A stretch of 64,000 bases of DNA from assembly GCF_000016985.1 (NCBI RefSeq), contig NC_009633.1, positions 434,001 through 498,000 of the forward strand, in the 5' to 3' direction. The DNA comes from Alkaliphilus metalliredigens QYMF. Lineage in GTDB: Bacteria; Bacillota; Clostridia; Peptostreptococcales; Natronincolaceae. The position numbers and the translations under genes are program-made. This document shows positions 24,180 through 32,369 of this stretch, in pieces. The notes under the pieces were generated by a model. That model was not told the origin of the DNA. It was given only the letters and a program-made list of their open reading frames with translations, and did no database searches. Within the stretch, counting starts at the first letter, position 1. Every line of letters starts with the position of its first letter.

Positions 24180-25562
24180 ATGAAGGTTGAAATCATTGAG
24201 AAAATGAAAAACATTGTGGGAGTGGATTGGGTGGTGACTGAGCTATCACGGATGCAGAGTTACCTATCCGATGAGACAGAGCATCTATTAAAGCCTAAGG
24301 CAAATGAAGACTGTATTGTTGTGAAGCCAAGTAGTGCACAGGAGATATCTGGAATCATGAAATATGCAAATCAGGAGAAAATACCAGTGGTGCCTAGGGG
24401 TGGAGGGACTGGCTTATGTGGCGCAGCCATACCAACTCACTCCAGCATCGTCATGTCCCTAGAACGACTGAATCAATATGTTGAATTAGATGATAAAAAC
24501 TTAATGGTAACGGTGGACAGTGGCTTTACACTGGCTCAATTAAATGAAGAATTAAACAAACAAAAAAATCTATTTTTTCCAATACATCCTGGTGATGAGG
24601 GAGCACAAATAGGCGGTATGGTTGCTGAAAATGCAGGCGGCGTCAGTGCTGTAAAACATGGGATTATGAGAAATCATGTGAAGGGCCTTGAGGTGGTGCT
24701 TCCCACGGGAGAAATTGTTAATTTTGGGGGAAAGTTGATTAAGGATAATATGGGTTATGATATGCTGCATATGATGATCGGCAGTGAAGGCACATTAGGA
24801 ATCATAACCAAGGTAATCCTCAAGCTTTATGCCAAGGAAAATCACAGGGGAACTTTACTGATCTCCTTTGATACTGGGGAAGATGCTGCAGCGGTTGTTC
24901 CTAAAATTCTACAAAGAGGAATCACGCCCCTGGCAATGGAGTACATGGAGCGGTATGTAGTGGAAAAGGCAGCAGAGCATCTGGGGCTAACTTGGCCAGC
25001 TAAAAAAGGCAGTGTGGATTTAATGTTTATTCTAGAAGAAACAACGGAAGATGAATTGTATGCCAAGAGCGAAATCATTGTAGAAATGTGTGAAAAACAT
25101 CATGCGGTTGATAGTATGATCGCAGAGACTGCAAAGGAACAGCGTAATATACTGGAAATAAGAAGTAATGCCTATACAGCATTTAAAGAGGAGATCGCTG
25201 ATGCATTGGATATGGCAGTTGCCCCAGCGTCGGTTCCAGATTTAGTGAGGGATATCAATACAATCGCCAAAAAGTACAATACAATATCGCCGGTGGTGGG
25301 TCATATTGGGGATGGTAACACCCATAATTTCATTATGCTTGTCAATGGTGAAAAACCATCATACCTTGATGAAATGAGACAGGAAATGTACGAGGCTGCC
25401 ATAAAATATGGGGGAACAGTGACAGCGGAACATGGAACAGGTAAGACTAGGAAAAAACATATGAATCTCCAATTCTCAGACAGAGAAATAGAGATAATGA
25501 AGGGGATTAAGAAAGCCTTTGATCCTAATGGCATACTGAATCCAGGAACGATTATAGATTAA
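24180..25562 (+). CDS. FAD-binding oxidase, GlcD / D-lactate dehydrogenase type
   Basis: 460 residues. The PCMH FAD domain has VPRGGGTGLCGAAIP, HPGDEGAQIGGMVAENAGG and IGSEGTLGIIT; the C-terminal FAD-oxidase cap has VGHIGDGNTHNF and TAEHGTGKTRK. These are the marks of glycolate/D-lactate dehydrogenase subunit GlcD. In acetogens the same family forms an electron-confurcating complex with EtfAB, and the neighbours here fit that. The natural substrate is not provable from sequence; lactate or another 2-hydroxyacid is likely. Confidence 0.85.
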   Translation: MKVEIIEKMKNIVGVDWVVTELSRMQSYLSDETEHLLKPKANEDCIVVKPSSAQEISGIMKYANQEKIPVVPRGGGTGLCGAAIPTHSSIVMSLERLNQYVELDDKNLMVTVDSGFTLAQLNEELNKQKNLFFPIHPGDEGAQIGGMVAENAGGVSAVKHGIMRNHVKGLEVVLPTGEIVNFGGKLIKDNMGYDMLHMMIGSEGTLGIITKVILKLYAKENHRGTLLISFDTGEDAAAVVPKILQRGITPLAMEYMERYVVEKAAEHLGLTWPAKKGSVDLMFILEETTEDELYAKSEIIVEMCEKHHAVDSMIAETAKEQRNILEIRSNAYTAFKEEIADALDMAVAPASVPDLVRDINTIAKKYNTISPVVGHIGDGNTHNFIMLVNGEKPSYLDEMRQEMYEAAIKYGGTVTAEHGTGKTRKKHMNLQFSDREIEIMKGIKKAFDPNGILNPGTIID

Positions 25563-26097
25563 TTGAAATTGAACAAAGAGGTGTTTTTCTTATATTATCC
25601 ATAATTTCAGCTTGCTGGAACCAGTTCACTTTGAGCTATTGTCCCAAACTCTTTTGGGACTTTTCCATTTCCCACTGTTCTTCAGGCTACCAAACAAACT
25701 CTTTGGTGTAGTCCAAACCAAAAGGAGAGCCCCGATTAAAAAGAAAAAAATTGGATACAAGGCACCCAGAAAAGACATTTCTTCATATCCTTGTCTAAGT
25801 AATTGTTGACAATGTAGCTTTATAATACAAATATGCGGTTTTAGTTCATTTAGTACACAAAATTTAACTAACAAATATAAAGATAAAAAAGAACCAAAAG
25901 TGTCTGACCCAACTTATTAAATTTTATGATGTAGAGTACTTTTTACATTAATAAGTTCGAAGGAGCCCAGGCAGTTGGTGGAAAAACAGATGATGAAATT
26001 GATGCTGAGAAACTTATTTCAAGTTATTGATGGGAATATACACCATAAATAATAATGATTTGTTAAGAATGGGGCATATTATCTCTATAGGAGGTGT
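25563..26097. other. 535-base gap with gene remnants
   Basis: No complete gene is convincing. On the minus strand (25626-25760) a short frame encodes a hydrophobic helix (MSFLGALYPIFFFLIGALLL) and then SLFGSLKNSGKWKSP, like the tail of a small membrane protein. On the plus strand about 25953-26026 reads GAQAVGGKTDDEIDAEKLI to a stop, the end of some lost protein. Both look like decay products. Confidence 0.4.
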
Positions 26098-26343
26098 ATG
26101 ATGAGCCAGATGAAAGAATTTCAACCTGTATTACAAATGATTGTCTGTAGATTGGCACAAATGATTGCCAGGGAGATGGATTTATCTGATAAAGCCGCTT
26201 TAGATAGCCTTTATTTATCCAAGTTATACGAAGAGCTAGAGCGGGAAGAAACCAAGGTTTGGAACTTAAGCGTACCGACCCTCTTACGTATGTTTATTGA
26301 AGAGCAGGAAACAGGTATCATTAAGTTTCCACAGGAGGGATAG
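26098..26343 (+). CDS. Small protein of the DUF3791-linked operon, unknown function
   Basis: 81 residues, helical and acidic (MIVCRLAQMIAREMDLSDKA, then LYLSKLYEELEREETKVWNL). AGGAGG precedes ATG 26098 closely, and ATG 26101 is an equal alternative. In many clostridial genomes such a protein stands directly before a DUF3791 gene; this arrangement often looks like a small accessory or toxin-antitoxin-type operon, without proof. Confidence 0.65.
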   Translation: MMSQMKEFQPVLQMIVCRLAQMIAREMDLSDKAALDSLYLSKLYEELEREETKVWNLSVPTLLRMFIEEQETGIIKFPQEG

Positions 26344-26345
26344 AA

Positions 26346-26570
26346 ATGGATGAGACATTAGATTTTATGGTATATTGTATAGAGAGCTATAAAAATGCGG
26401 AAAACCTTAGGGGGAGAGAGGCTGTGGAACTGTTTAACAAGTACCATGTTTTTGATTACATTAAAGCAAGTCATGGAACACAGGATATGGCTTGTAGAGA
26501 ATATATCATAGAGGATTTAAACATGTATATTGATGCACGAAGGCAAGTCGACACAAGGAGGAATCTTTAG
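26346..26570 (+). CDS. DUF3791 family protein
   Basis: 74 residues. FMVYCIESYKNAENLRGREA, then LFNKYHVFDYI and YIIEDLNMYI, matches DUF3791 well. It is translated 2 bases after the previous stop with GGAGGG before it. The commonly associated DUF3990 partner gene is absent here. Function unknown. Confidence 0.75.
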   Translation: MDETLDFMVYCIESYKNAENLRGREAVELFNKYHVFDYIKASHGTQDMACREYIIEDLNMYIDARRQVDTRRNL

Positions 26571-26687
26571 GTGGAGGATAAGGTTTTTAATTTATTAGAA
26601 AAAATGTACTCTGATTTAAGTAGTAAAATTGATAACATGGACGAACAAATACAGGAAATGAAATCAATCATGACACCTTTTGGTTAA
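26571..26687 (+). CDS. 38-residue helical peptide, third gene of the operon
   Basis: GTG 26571 lies directly after the DUF3791 stop, with AAGGAGG 9 bases upstream. The product MEDKVFNLLEKMYSDLSSKI ends DEQIQEMKSIMTPFG. Longer coiled-coil relatives start the same way, so this may be a shortened version. Its last 41 bases belong to the 106-bp sequence duplicated by the IS insertion and include part of a terminator. Confidence 0.6.
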   Translation: MEDKVFNLLEKMYSDLSSKIDNMDEQIQEMKSIMTPFG

Positions 26688-26752
26688 GTAAAACCAGAGG
26701 TGTTTTTCATTGTCTTACAATGATTAGTGTTTTTTCATAAGTTACTGTATAA
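26647..26752 (+). repeat. 106-bp target site duplication, left copy
   Basis: Identical by eye to 28856-28961, base for base. It contains the end of the 38-residue gene and a terminator hairpin (ACACCT...AGGTGT followed by T5). It ends directly before the left inverted repeat of the IS element. Confidence 0.9.
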
Positions 26753-28855
26753 CCTGACTTCAGAACATAAATTCAGAACAAATGATGAGTAAATGTTTAA
26801 ATTTGAACATTTCTCATTATTTTTTTGTTTATTTACGCCCACGACTTGTCGTGGTGAATAATATGATGTATAATGTAGTTAGAGGGATTTTATGGAGGGA
26901 TTGTGCATGTATATTAGTAAATCTAAAAGACCAAATGGTAAGTATTTCATATCAATTGCTAAGGGGATTAGAGATCCTGAAACTAAGAAATCAAAAAAAA
27001 TTCAGATTAAAGGTTTTGGTACTCATGATTTGGATTCTAAATCAGGTAAGAAAGCTCTTGTGCAAGCTGAAGCTGAGCTAAAAGAAATGATTAGACTAGA
27101 TGAAGCTTCTCGAGGATTTGAAAACTTTGAAGATTTTATTGTATCCATGTCAAAAGATAAGCTTTCTCTTAAGCATAAAAATATTGGCTATCTACCATAC
27201 TTAGAAATCTTTAACCAATTGAAATTACAAAGTTTCTTTTCTAAGATGGTCAAAGACTCTAAACTTGATTATTCTTTTAGCGATATGATGTTCTATCAAG
27301 TACTTGGTAGATTATTCAATCCTTCTAGTAAGCTTGAAGTAGCTACTAGAAAGGATGATTTCCTGTATGATTTTAATTTTGTAAATAACGATAATATTTA
27401 TTCCTCTTTGGATGTTTTTTCTGGATTTAATAAACATAAATCTAAAGCGTTACAAGATGGCATTCAAGTCATAAACGATATGGAGATTCTCTTAGATACC
27501 GTTGATTCAGAGGCTAAAAAAATATTAGAAACTAACATAAACAATACCTCTCACGAATTAGAAGAACTAATAACGTCTTATGATAGTAATTTTGAAATGA
27601 ATGAAAACAAACTTTTCAAACATCTCAATAAACATATGGAAAAGATTGTTCCAGAAAGAAATATATCTTTAGCCTTTTATGACTGCACAACCTATTACTT
27701 TGAGTCTTTTGATGAAGACGGTTTTAGAGAAAGAGGCATGAGTAAGGATAATAAAAGAAATGAAACACAAGTGGTTATGGGTTTATTAATAGACACAAAT
27801 GGCATCCCTATTTCCTATAGGCTTTTCAAAGGCAACAAACATGAATTACATACCATGGAAGAGGTCATTGACGATATATTAAATAATTACACCATAAAAG
27901 AAATTATTATCGTTGCTGACAGAGGCTTAAATTCAAGGGCTAACTTAGAAATGATCCGTGGCAAAGGGCTTAACTACATTGTAGGTTCTAAGGGCAGTGC
28001 AGTGCCTAAAGATCTAAAAGAGAAGAAATTCAATTCATCTTGGAACATCACTTCTAAAGCCGAGGCTAAATATAAAAGCGGCTATATCACCAGTAAAAGA
28101 AAAGTGAGTCACAATGATGAAACCTATGATGAATTAATCATAAAAAAATATTCAGATGTCTACAAAGAACGGGAGATGTTTAAACAAGATAAAATGCTTG
28201 AAAGAGCGAAAAAAAATATAAAAGATTTTACAATTAATTCAACAACTAAATCTAAAAGCAAGTATTACAAAGCTGTTGATAATCCTAAAGAGAAAATAAA
28301 CATTGAGATCGATGAAGAAAAAATTAAACAAGAACAAGAGAATTTCGGATATTTTTACATCGTTACCAATAAAGTAGAGATGAATCCAGCAGATATAATG
28401 GTGGCTTATAAATCCCTGTATAAAATTGAAGAGTCCTTCAGAATATTAAAAACAAATTTAAAAGCAAGACCTGTGTATCACTTTAAAGAACGAAGAATCC
28501 GGTCACATTTTTTAATTTGTTATTTGGCCTTAGTCATCCAGAGAGTATTAGAGTATAAATTAGAAGAGAAAAACGTTGAAATATCTACCCATGAAATAAT
28601 CAATGGTCTAGAAGGGTTTGTTATAGATGAGATTGATTACAAAGTAGACAAATTATATATGATCTCAGACAAATTATTTAAGAGCAAAATAAACCAAGAC
28701 ATATTTAAAATTGAAAAGAATGTTCTACTGAGTAATGAAATCTCCAATATAATTAAAAAGATGTAGTGAGTGCAAAACAAAAATAAAAAGTACTGAAACC
28801 TCTGTAAACAGATGGCTTCAGCACTTTTTATTATGAATGATGTTCCGAAGTCAGG
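26753..28855 (+). mobile_element. Intact IS1634-family insertion sequence (2103 bp)
   Basis: The left end begins CCTGACTTCAGAACAT; the right end, reverse complemented, begins CCTGACTTCGGAACAT, giving 16-bp inverted repeats with one mismatch. One transposase gene fills the element. It is flanked by a perfect 106-bp direct repeat. Long, variable target duplications are a known property of the IS1634/IS1549 group. Confidence 0.92.
26907..28766 (+). CDS. IS1634-family transposase (DDE)
   Basis: 619 residues from ATG 26907, behind GGAGGG with 7-base spacing (ATG 26892 is possible). The N-terminus MYISKSKRPNGKYFISI is typical. DDE core: Asp in FYDCTTYYFES, Asp in IIVADRGLNSRANL, Glu in YKIEESFRILKTNLKARPVY within the YREK-like motif. 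The gene is uninterrupted, so the element may be active. Confidence 0.92.
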   Translation: MYISKSKRPNGKYFISIAKGIRDPETKKSKKIQIKGFGTHDLDSKSGKKALVQAEAELKEMIRLDEASRGFENFEDFIVSMSKDKLSLKHKNIGYLPYLEIFNQLKLQSFFSKMVKDSKLDYSFSDMMFYQVLGRLFNPSSKLEVATRKDDFLYDFNFVNNDNIYSSLDVFSGFNKHKSKALQDGIQVINDMEILLDTVDSEAKKILETNINNTSHELEELITSYDSNFEMNENKLFKHLNKHMEKIVPERNISLAFYDCTTYYFESFDEDGFRERGMSKDNKRNETQVVMGLLIDTNGIPISYRLFKGNKHELHTMEEVIDDILNNYTIKEIIIVADRGLNSRANLEMIRGKGLNYIVGSKGSAVPKDLKEKKFNSSWNITSKAEAKYKSGYITSKRKVSHNDETYDELIIKKYSDVYKEREMFKQDKMLERAKKNIKDFTINSTTKSKSKYYKAVDNPKEKINIEIDEEKIKQEQENFGYFYIVTNKVEMNPADIMVAYKSLYKIEESFRILKTNLKARPVYHFKERRIRSHFLICYLALVIQRVLEYKLEEKNVEISTHEIINGLEGFVIDEIDYKVDKLYMISDKLFKSKINQDIFKIEKNVLLSNEISNIIKKM

Positions 28856-28961
28856 AAATACAGGAAATGAAATCAATCATGACACCTTTTGGTTAAGTAA
28901 AACCAGAGGTGTTTTTCATTGTCTTACAATGATTAGTGTTTTTTCATAAGTTACTGTATAA
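28856..28961 (+). repeat. 106-bp target site duplication, right copy
   Basis: Exact copy of 26647-26752. It carries a second copy of the terminator and ends in TATAA; the T that follows completes a TATAAT -10 (28957-28962) for the next gene, so the original promoter is kept on this side. Confidence 0.9.
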
Positions 28962-29007
28962 TGGTGGTTTATAGGAAAGATTTCTTATTTTATTAGGGGT
29001 GATGATG

Positions 29008-29400
29008 ATGAATTGGTTAAAAAAGTTTATGATTGGAAGGTCTGGAGGAGATCAACTCTCTATTTATTTACTTGCTTTATCATTGGTGTTAACCGTGATA
29101 GGTCAGCTTGCTGGAACATCAATAGTAGTGACAATAGGTTATATTCCTTTATTTGTGGCTATTTCCAGAGTGCTTTCAAAGGATGTGCAAAAGCGTAGGA
29201 TGGAGAATTATAAGTTTGCTATATTTATTAGCCCCATTTACGCTAAGCTGAAAAAAGTAGAAAGTCGTATTAAAGGCGCCAAGACACATAAACATTTTAA
29301 GTGCGCTAATTGTAAGACCATGCTACGGGTTCCAAAGGGCAAAGGGGAAATCCTGGTGACATGTCCCAAGTGTAAAACAAAGTGTACCAGAAAGACATAA
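29008..29400 (+). CDS. Membrane protein with C-terminal zinc ribbon
   Basis: 130 residues. AGGGG at 28995-28999 best serves ATG 29008, the last of several start codons in a row. Two hydrophobic segments (about residues 16-35 and 37-55) are followed by a zinc ribbon with two Cys pairs (FKCANCKTM and VTCPKCKTKC). A small membrane-anchored zinc protein; the role is unknown. The DnaJ-type gene follows 49 bases later. Confidence 0.7.
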   Translation: MNWLKKFMIGRSGGDQLSIYLLALSLVLTVIGQLAGTSIVVTIGYIPLFVAISRVLSKDVQKRRMENYKFAIFISPIYAKLKKVESRIKGAKTHKHFKCANCKTMLRVPKGKGEILVTCPKCKTKCTRKT

Positions 29401-29449
29401 CAAAATTGCCATTTAATAAAATTTAAAGCAGTAAGGAGAGTAACTGTAG

Positions 29450-30220
29450 ATGAGAGTAATGAAGAAAATAGTAGGTAAAGTCATATATGCAATAGCCAAG
29501 GCGCTATCTGCAATACTGGACAGCTTAATACAGCTCATAGAGACCATGGTGCTACTTGCCAGGAGTTTTTCTAAAGGTTGCCTTGCTTTAATGAGCATGG
29601 GTGGTTGTTTGTTTTTCTTGTTTTTTGTTTTTCCCATAGGATCTAGGATATTGAGGAATCCCACTGCACTACTTGCCATCTTATTTATTTTAGTGTTTCC
29701 GATACTTGGGGCTCTCCTTGTATCCTATTTGAAGTATCTAAAATACATTACGACGGCGTATTTATTTAATTTAGGCAATTACCTGATGGATGGGGTAAAT
29801 TATCAATATAAAGCCTTTAGTGAATACAAAGTAGCTTACAGAAAAGCAGAAGAGGATAGAAAAAGAAAAGAACAAAACCGTCATTATGAGCAGCAAAGAG
29901 AATGGGAAGAGCGATTAAGACAATGGCGGCAGCAAAATGCCCAGAGGGAGCAAGGTAGCTATGGTGGCCAGGGGAACTACGGCCATAGTTATGCAAACCC
30001 CATTGTTGAGTTTAAGAAGAAGTATGAAAAATGCTGTGATGTTTTAGGTGTATCCTATGATGCAGATAAATATCAAATAAAATTAGCATATAGAAGAAAA
30101 GCAAAACAGTATCATCCAGATGTAAATAAAGCGGCAGATGCAACAAAGATGTTTCAAGGGATCAGTGAGGCATATGAGTTTTTGAATGATGATAATATAC
30201 AAAGATATAAAAGTGTATAG
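29450..30220 (+). CDS. Membrane-anchored DnaJ-domain protein
   Basis: 256 residues. Two strong membrane segments (about residues 45-66 and 70-93) are followed by a charged Arg/Gln-rich linker and a C-terminal J domain with YRRKAKQYHPDVNKAADATK, containing the His-Pro-Asp motif that stimulates DnaK. J domain at the C-terminus behind a membrane anchor suggests local Hsp70 recruitment at the membrane. AAGGAGAG precedes the start; ATG 29459 is an alternative. Confidence 0.8.
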   Translation: MRVMKKIVGKVIYAIAKALSAILDSLIQLIETMVLLARSFSKGCLALMSMGGCLFFLFFVFPIGSRILRNPTALLAILFILVFPILGALLVSYLKYLKYITTAYLFNLGNYLMDGVNYQYKAFSEYKVAYRKAEEDRKRKEQNRHYEQQREWEERLRQWRQQNAQREQGSYGGQGNYGHSYANPIVEFKKKYEKCCDVLGVSYDADKYQIKLAYRRKAKQYHPDVNKAADATKMFQGISEAYEFLNDDNIQRYKSV

Positions 30221-30246
30221 ACTACAATGAACTTGATTCTGTACCT

Positions 30247-30297
30247 AAGAAAGATCTATCGCTGTGGAATTTTGCGATGGGTCTTTCTTTGTTTTTT
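30247..30297 (+). terminator. Terminator after the DnaJ-domain gene
   Basis: AAGAAAGATCTATCGC pairs with GCGATGGGTCTTTCTT (30274-30289) with one G-T pair and one mismatch, followed by a T-rich run. Confidence 0.8.
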
Positions 30298-30757
30298 AGC
30301 CCATTTTAATACACTGCAAATAAGGACTAGTAAAAGAACGGAAACTAAACTTCTCAAAGTGTTAATAGATACATCAAGAATCCGACCACTTCTATTAATT
30401 AAAAAATGCTGAAGAGCAATAGATTATCTATTAGAAGCGTAAAGACAGTCCAGCAGCGCTATAAGGAAGAAAAAAATGCAAAAAGGAAGGCTGTGATGGA
30501 AAAAATAATGGAGACAAATGATCCTTGAGTTTGTAGGCCTGTCATTAATGCTTATAGTGCCTGCAACCAAGTTGTGACAACAATAGGAATGAAAACAAGT
30601 ATATATAATGATGGTGTAAAGTAAAAAAAGGGGAGCTAGGGTAGGGAAATATTTTTAAATTTGCAGGTCGCTTACTTTTTTGATAAAATAGAAATAAGGT
30701 AGTCCTTATATAAATAGTAATAAGAACCCAAAGCATGTTGAGTGATAGGAGACATAT
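30298..30757. other. 460-base gap, no convincing gene
   Basis: A 40-codon frame (ATG 30406 to TGA 30528; MLKSNRLSIRSVKTVQQRYK onward) has no ribosome site and looks like a fragment. Near 30672-30700 TTTTTTGATAAAAT-type sequence may form part of the promoter for the VanZ gene. Nothing else is supported. Confidence 0.35.
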
Positions 30758-31237
30758 ATGTTTAAAAACAAAAAAATAATAGTAATTTCATGGATAGCAG
30801 TCCTTCTCTGGATGGGACTGATCTTCTATCTCTCAGCACAGCCGGCTACACAGTCTAGGGAAGTAAGTGAGGGAGTAACAGAGATCTTCATGCAGACAGT
30901 AGAGCGAGTTGCTCCTGATGTAGCAGCAGAGCTAGATATAAGAATGTTAAATTATTTAATAAGAAAAAACGCCCACTTTTTTGCTTATTTAACCCTTGGG
31001 GTATTGGTTTTAAATGGGATGCGGAGAAGTGGTGTATCAGGTATTCGGGGAATTGTCATTGCATTTTTTATTTGTGTGTTATATGCAATTTCAGATGAAG
31101 TCCATCAGCTTTATGTCCCTGGACGTAGCGGTGAGCTAAGGGATGTTTTGATTGATAGTGCTGGGGCTATGGTTGGAATCGGGTTGTATTTAGGATTGGG
31201 CAAAATAAAGAAAAAGGTCATGATTAGCCGAGTTTAG
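30758..31237 (+). CDS. VanZ family membrane protein
   Basis: 159 residues with four hydrophobic segments. The family marks are FYLSAQPATQSRE after the first segment, NYLIRKNAHFFAYLTLG, and YAISDEVHQLYVPGRSGELRDVLIDS. VanZ proteins affect glycopeptide susceptibility in some hosts, but most chromosomal members have unknown roles. No resistance cluster is nearby. GGAG precedes ATG 30758. Confidence 0.88.
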   Translation: MFKNKKIIVISWIAVLLWMGLIFYLSAQPATQSREVSEGVTEIFMQTVERVAPDVAAELDIRMLNYLIRKNAHFFAYLTLGVLVLNGMRRSGVSGIRGIVIAFFICVLYAISDEVHQLYVPGRSGELRDVLIDSAGAMVGIGLYLGLGKIKKKVMISRV

Positions 31238-31309
31238 AGTGCTGATTGTGATCTTTTGGTATTTTTTTGAATTGGTTTCACGTGAAGCGGTTATGGGTGA
31301 GGGACCAAA

Positions 31310-32017
31310 TTATGTAAGTTCCATAAATCTTTGTAATAGAAGTTTTCCGTAACCATGTTCTTTAACCGAGGCGTAGACCTTTTCTAAATTATAGCCTTTT
31401 TTTGTAAGAAACCCTTCCTGTTGATGAATATATGAATGCATAATGTCTACATTAAATTCGGGGTGGAACTGTACGCCCCATATGTTTTTATTGATAAAAA
31501 ACGAATGATGATGATCCATCTCATTCTGGGCTAATACTTGACCATGATTGGGTAGCATGGTAGCTGACTGTGAATGTACCACATGTCCTAAAAAGGTTTT
31601 AGGAAGTACACCTAATAATGAGTCTTTTTCTCCTGCTTCAGTAAGGGCGATACTAGCGGTACCAATCTCTATTCCCTTTGGGTTATAATCTGCTTTTCCT
31701 CCAAATGTTTGTGCCAATAACTGATGTCCATAACAAATACCAAGCACTGGAATAGGCTGGTATAGAAGTTGTGTTAACCACTGCGACAGATGAACACTCC
31801 AGTTTTCATAATCTGTAACCATTGAATGGGAACCAGTAATCATGATGGCTGATACCTGATTTAAATCAGGTAATGATTCATTTTTATAGACCGATGAAAC
31901 ATGAACGTCTTTAGGGCTAATCTCTATTTGATTCATAATAAAATCTTCGAAATCTCCATGAGCCTTTAGGATCGACGGAAATGTTGTACCTGTTTTAATG
32001 ATTAATAATTTCTTCAT
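31310..32017 (-). CDS. Class I glutamine amidotransferase (GMP synthase-like)
   Basis: 235 residues. Catalytic Cys lies in VLGICYGHQLLAQTFGG and the His-Pro-Glu pair in WGVQFHPEFNVDIM, with oxyanion-type ITGSHSMVTDYENW before them. It is a stand-alone GATase domain, as in gamma-glutamyl-transfer or glutamine hydrolases, with no synthase partner next to it. GAGAGGG precedes the ATG on the minus strand. Confidence 0.85.
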   Translation of the reverse strand: MKKLLIIKTGTTFPSILKAHGDFEDFIMNQIEISPKDVHVSSVYKNESLPDLNQVSAIMITGSHSMVTDYENWSVHLSQWLTQLLYQPIPVLGICYGHQLLAQTFGGKADYNPKGIEIGTASIALTEAGEKDSLLGVLPKTFLGHVVHSQSATMLPNHGQVLAQNEMDHHHSFFINKNIWGVQFHPEFNVDIMHSYIHQQEGFLTKKGYNLEKVYASVKEHGYGKLLLQRFMELT

Positions 32018-32196
32018 ATTTGCACCCTCTCTTTTAAAGTTTCACACGCTATACAGATTCTTTCGCTATTCATTGATATATTCCTCTAAAAATCTTATGT
32101 AAAGGGTTTGACTATCCACTATGTACTTAGGTTCTTAGATATTTTGGTTTTAAGAGAAATATCAAAAAAATAAATAAATTGAATATTGAATATATA

Positions 32197-32245
32197 TTGA
32201 CAATTCGAATATATATATATTATATTAGAATTGTAAACGATTACA
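32197..32245 (+). promoter_or_regulatory. Promoter and operator of the LacI-type regulator
   Basis: TTGACA (32197-32202), an 18-base spacer and TATATT (32221-32226). TGTAAACGATTACA (32232-32245), a near-perfect palindrome of the LacI/GalR type with central CG, covers the start point, so the regulator probably represses itself. Confidence 0.7.
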
Positions 32246-32277
32246 TTCTTTGTTTTACAAGGGTTCAGGTAGGGAAA

Positions 32278-32296
32278 TGTCGACAAAATGTCGACA
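32278..32296 (+). repeat. Two tandem TGTCGACA palindromes in the leader
   Basis: TGTCGACA at 32278-32285 and 32289-32296, separated by AAA, centres 11 bases apart. They lie between the two LacI-type operators and may bind another regulator. Confidence 0.5.
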
Positions 32297-32338
32297 TATA
32301 GATAATGAGACATGATAAGATATTTTTTTATAAAAAAA

Positions 32339-32352
32339 TGTAATCCGTTACA
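32339..32352 (+). promoter_or_regulatory. Second LacI-type operator before the start codon
   Basis: TGTAATCCGTTACA repeats the TGTAA-N4-TTACA pattern of 32232-32245, 107 bases downstream and 18 bases before the ATG. Two sites could support looping or a roadblock. Confidence 0.65.
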
Positions 32353-32369
32353 TTAGTAGGAGGAACTCA

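Noticed and set aside
25612-25874. Two opposing ORFs of 65-82 codons
   Set aside because: They overlap on opposite strands, have no ribosome sites and at best represent a decayed small membrane protein.
30406-30528. 40-codon ORF before the VanZ gene
   Set aside because: No ribosome site or promoter; possibly a fragment of a lost gene.
30758-31237. Glycopeptide resistance cluster around the VanZ gene
   Set aside because: No vanH, vanA, vanX or vanRS homolog is nearby; isolated VanZ proteins are common in Clostridia.
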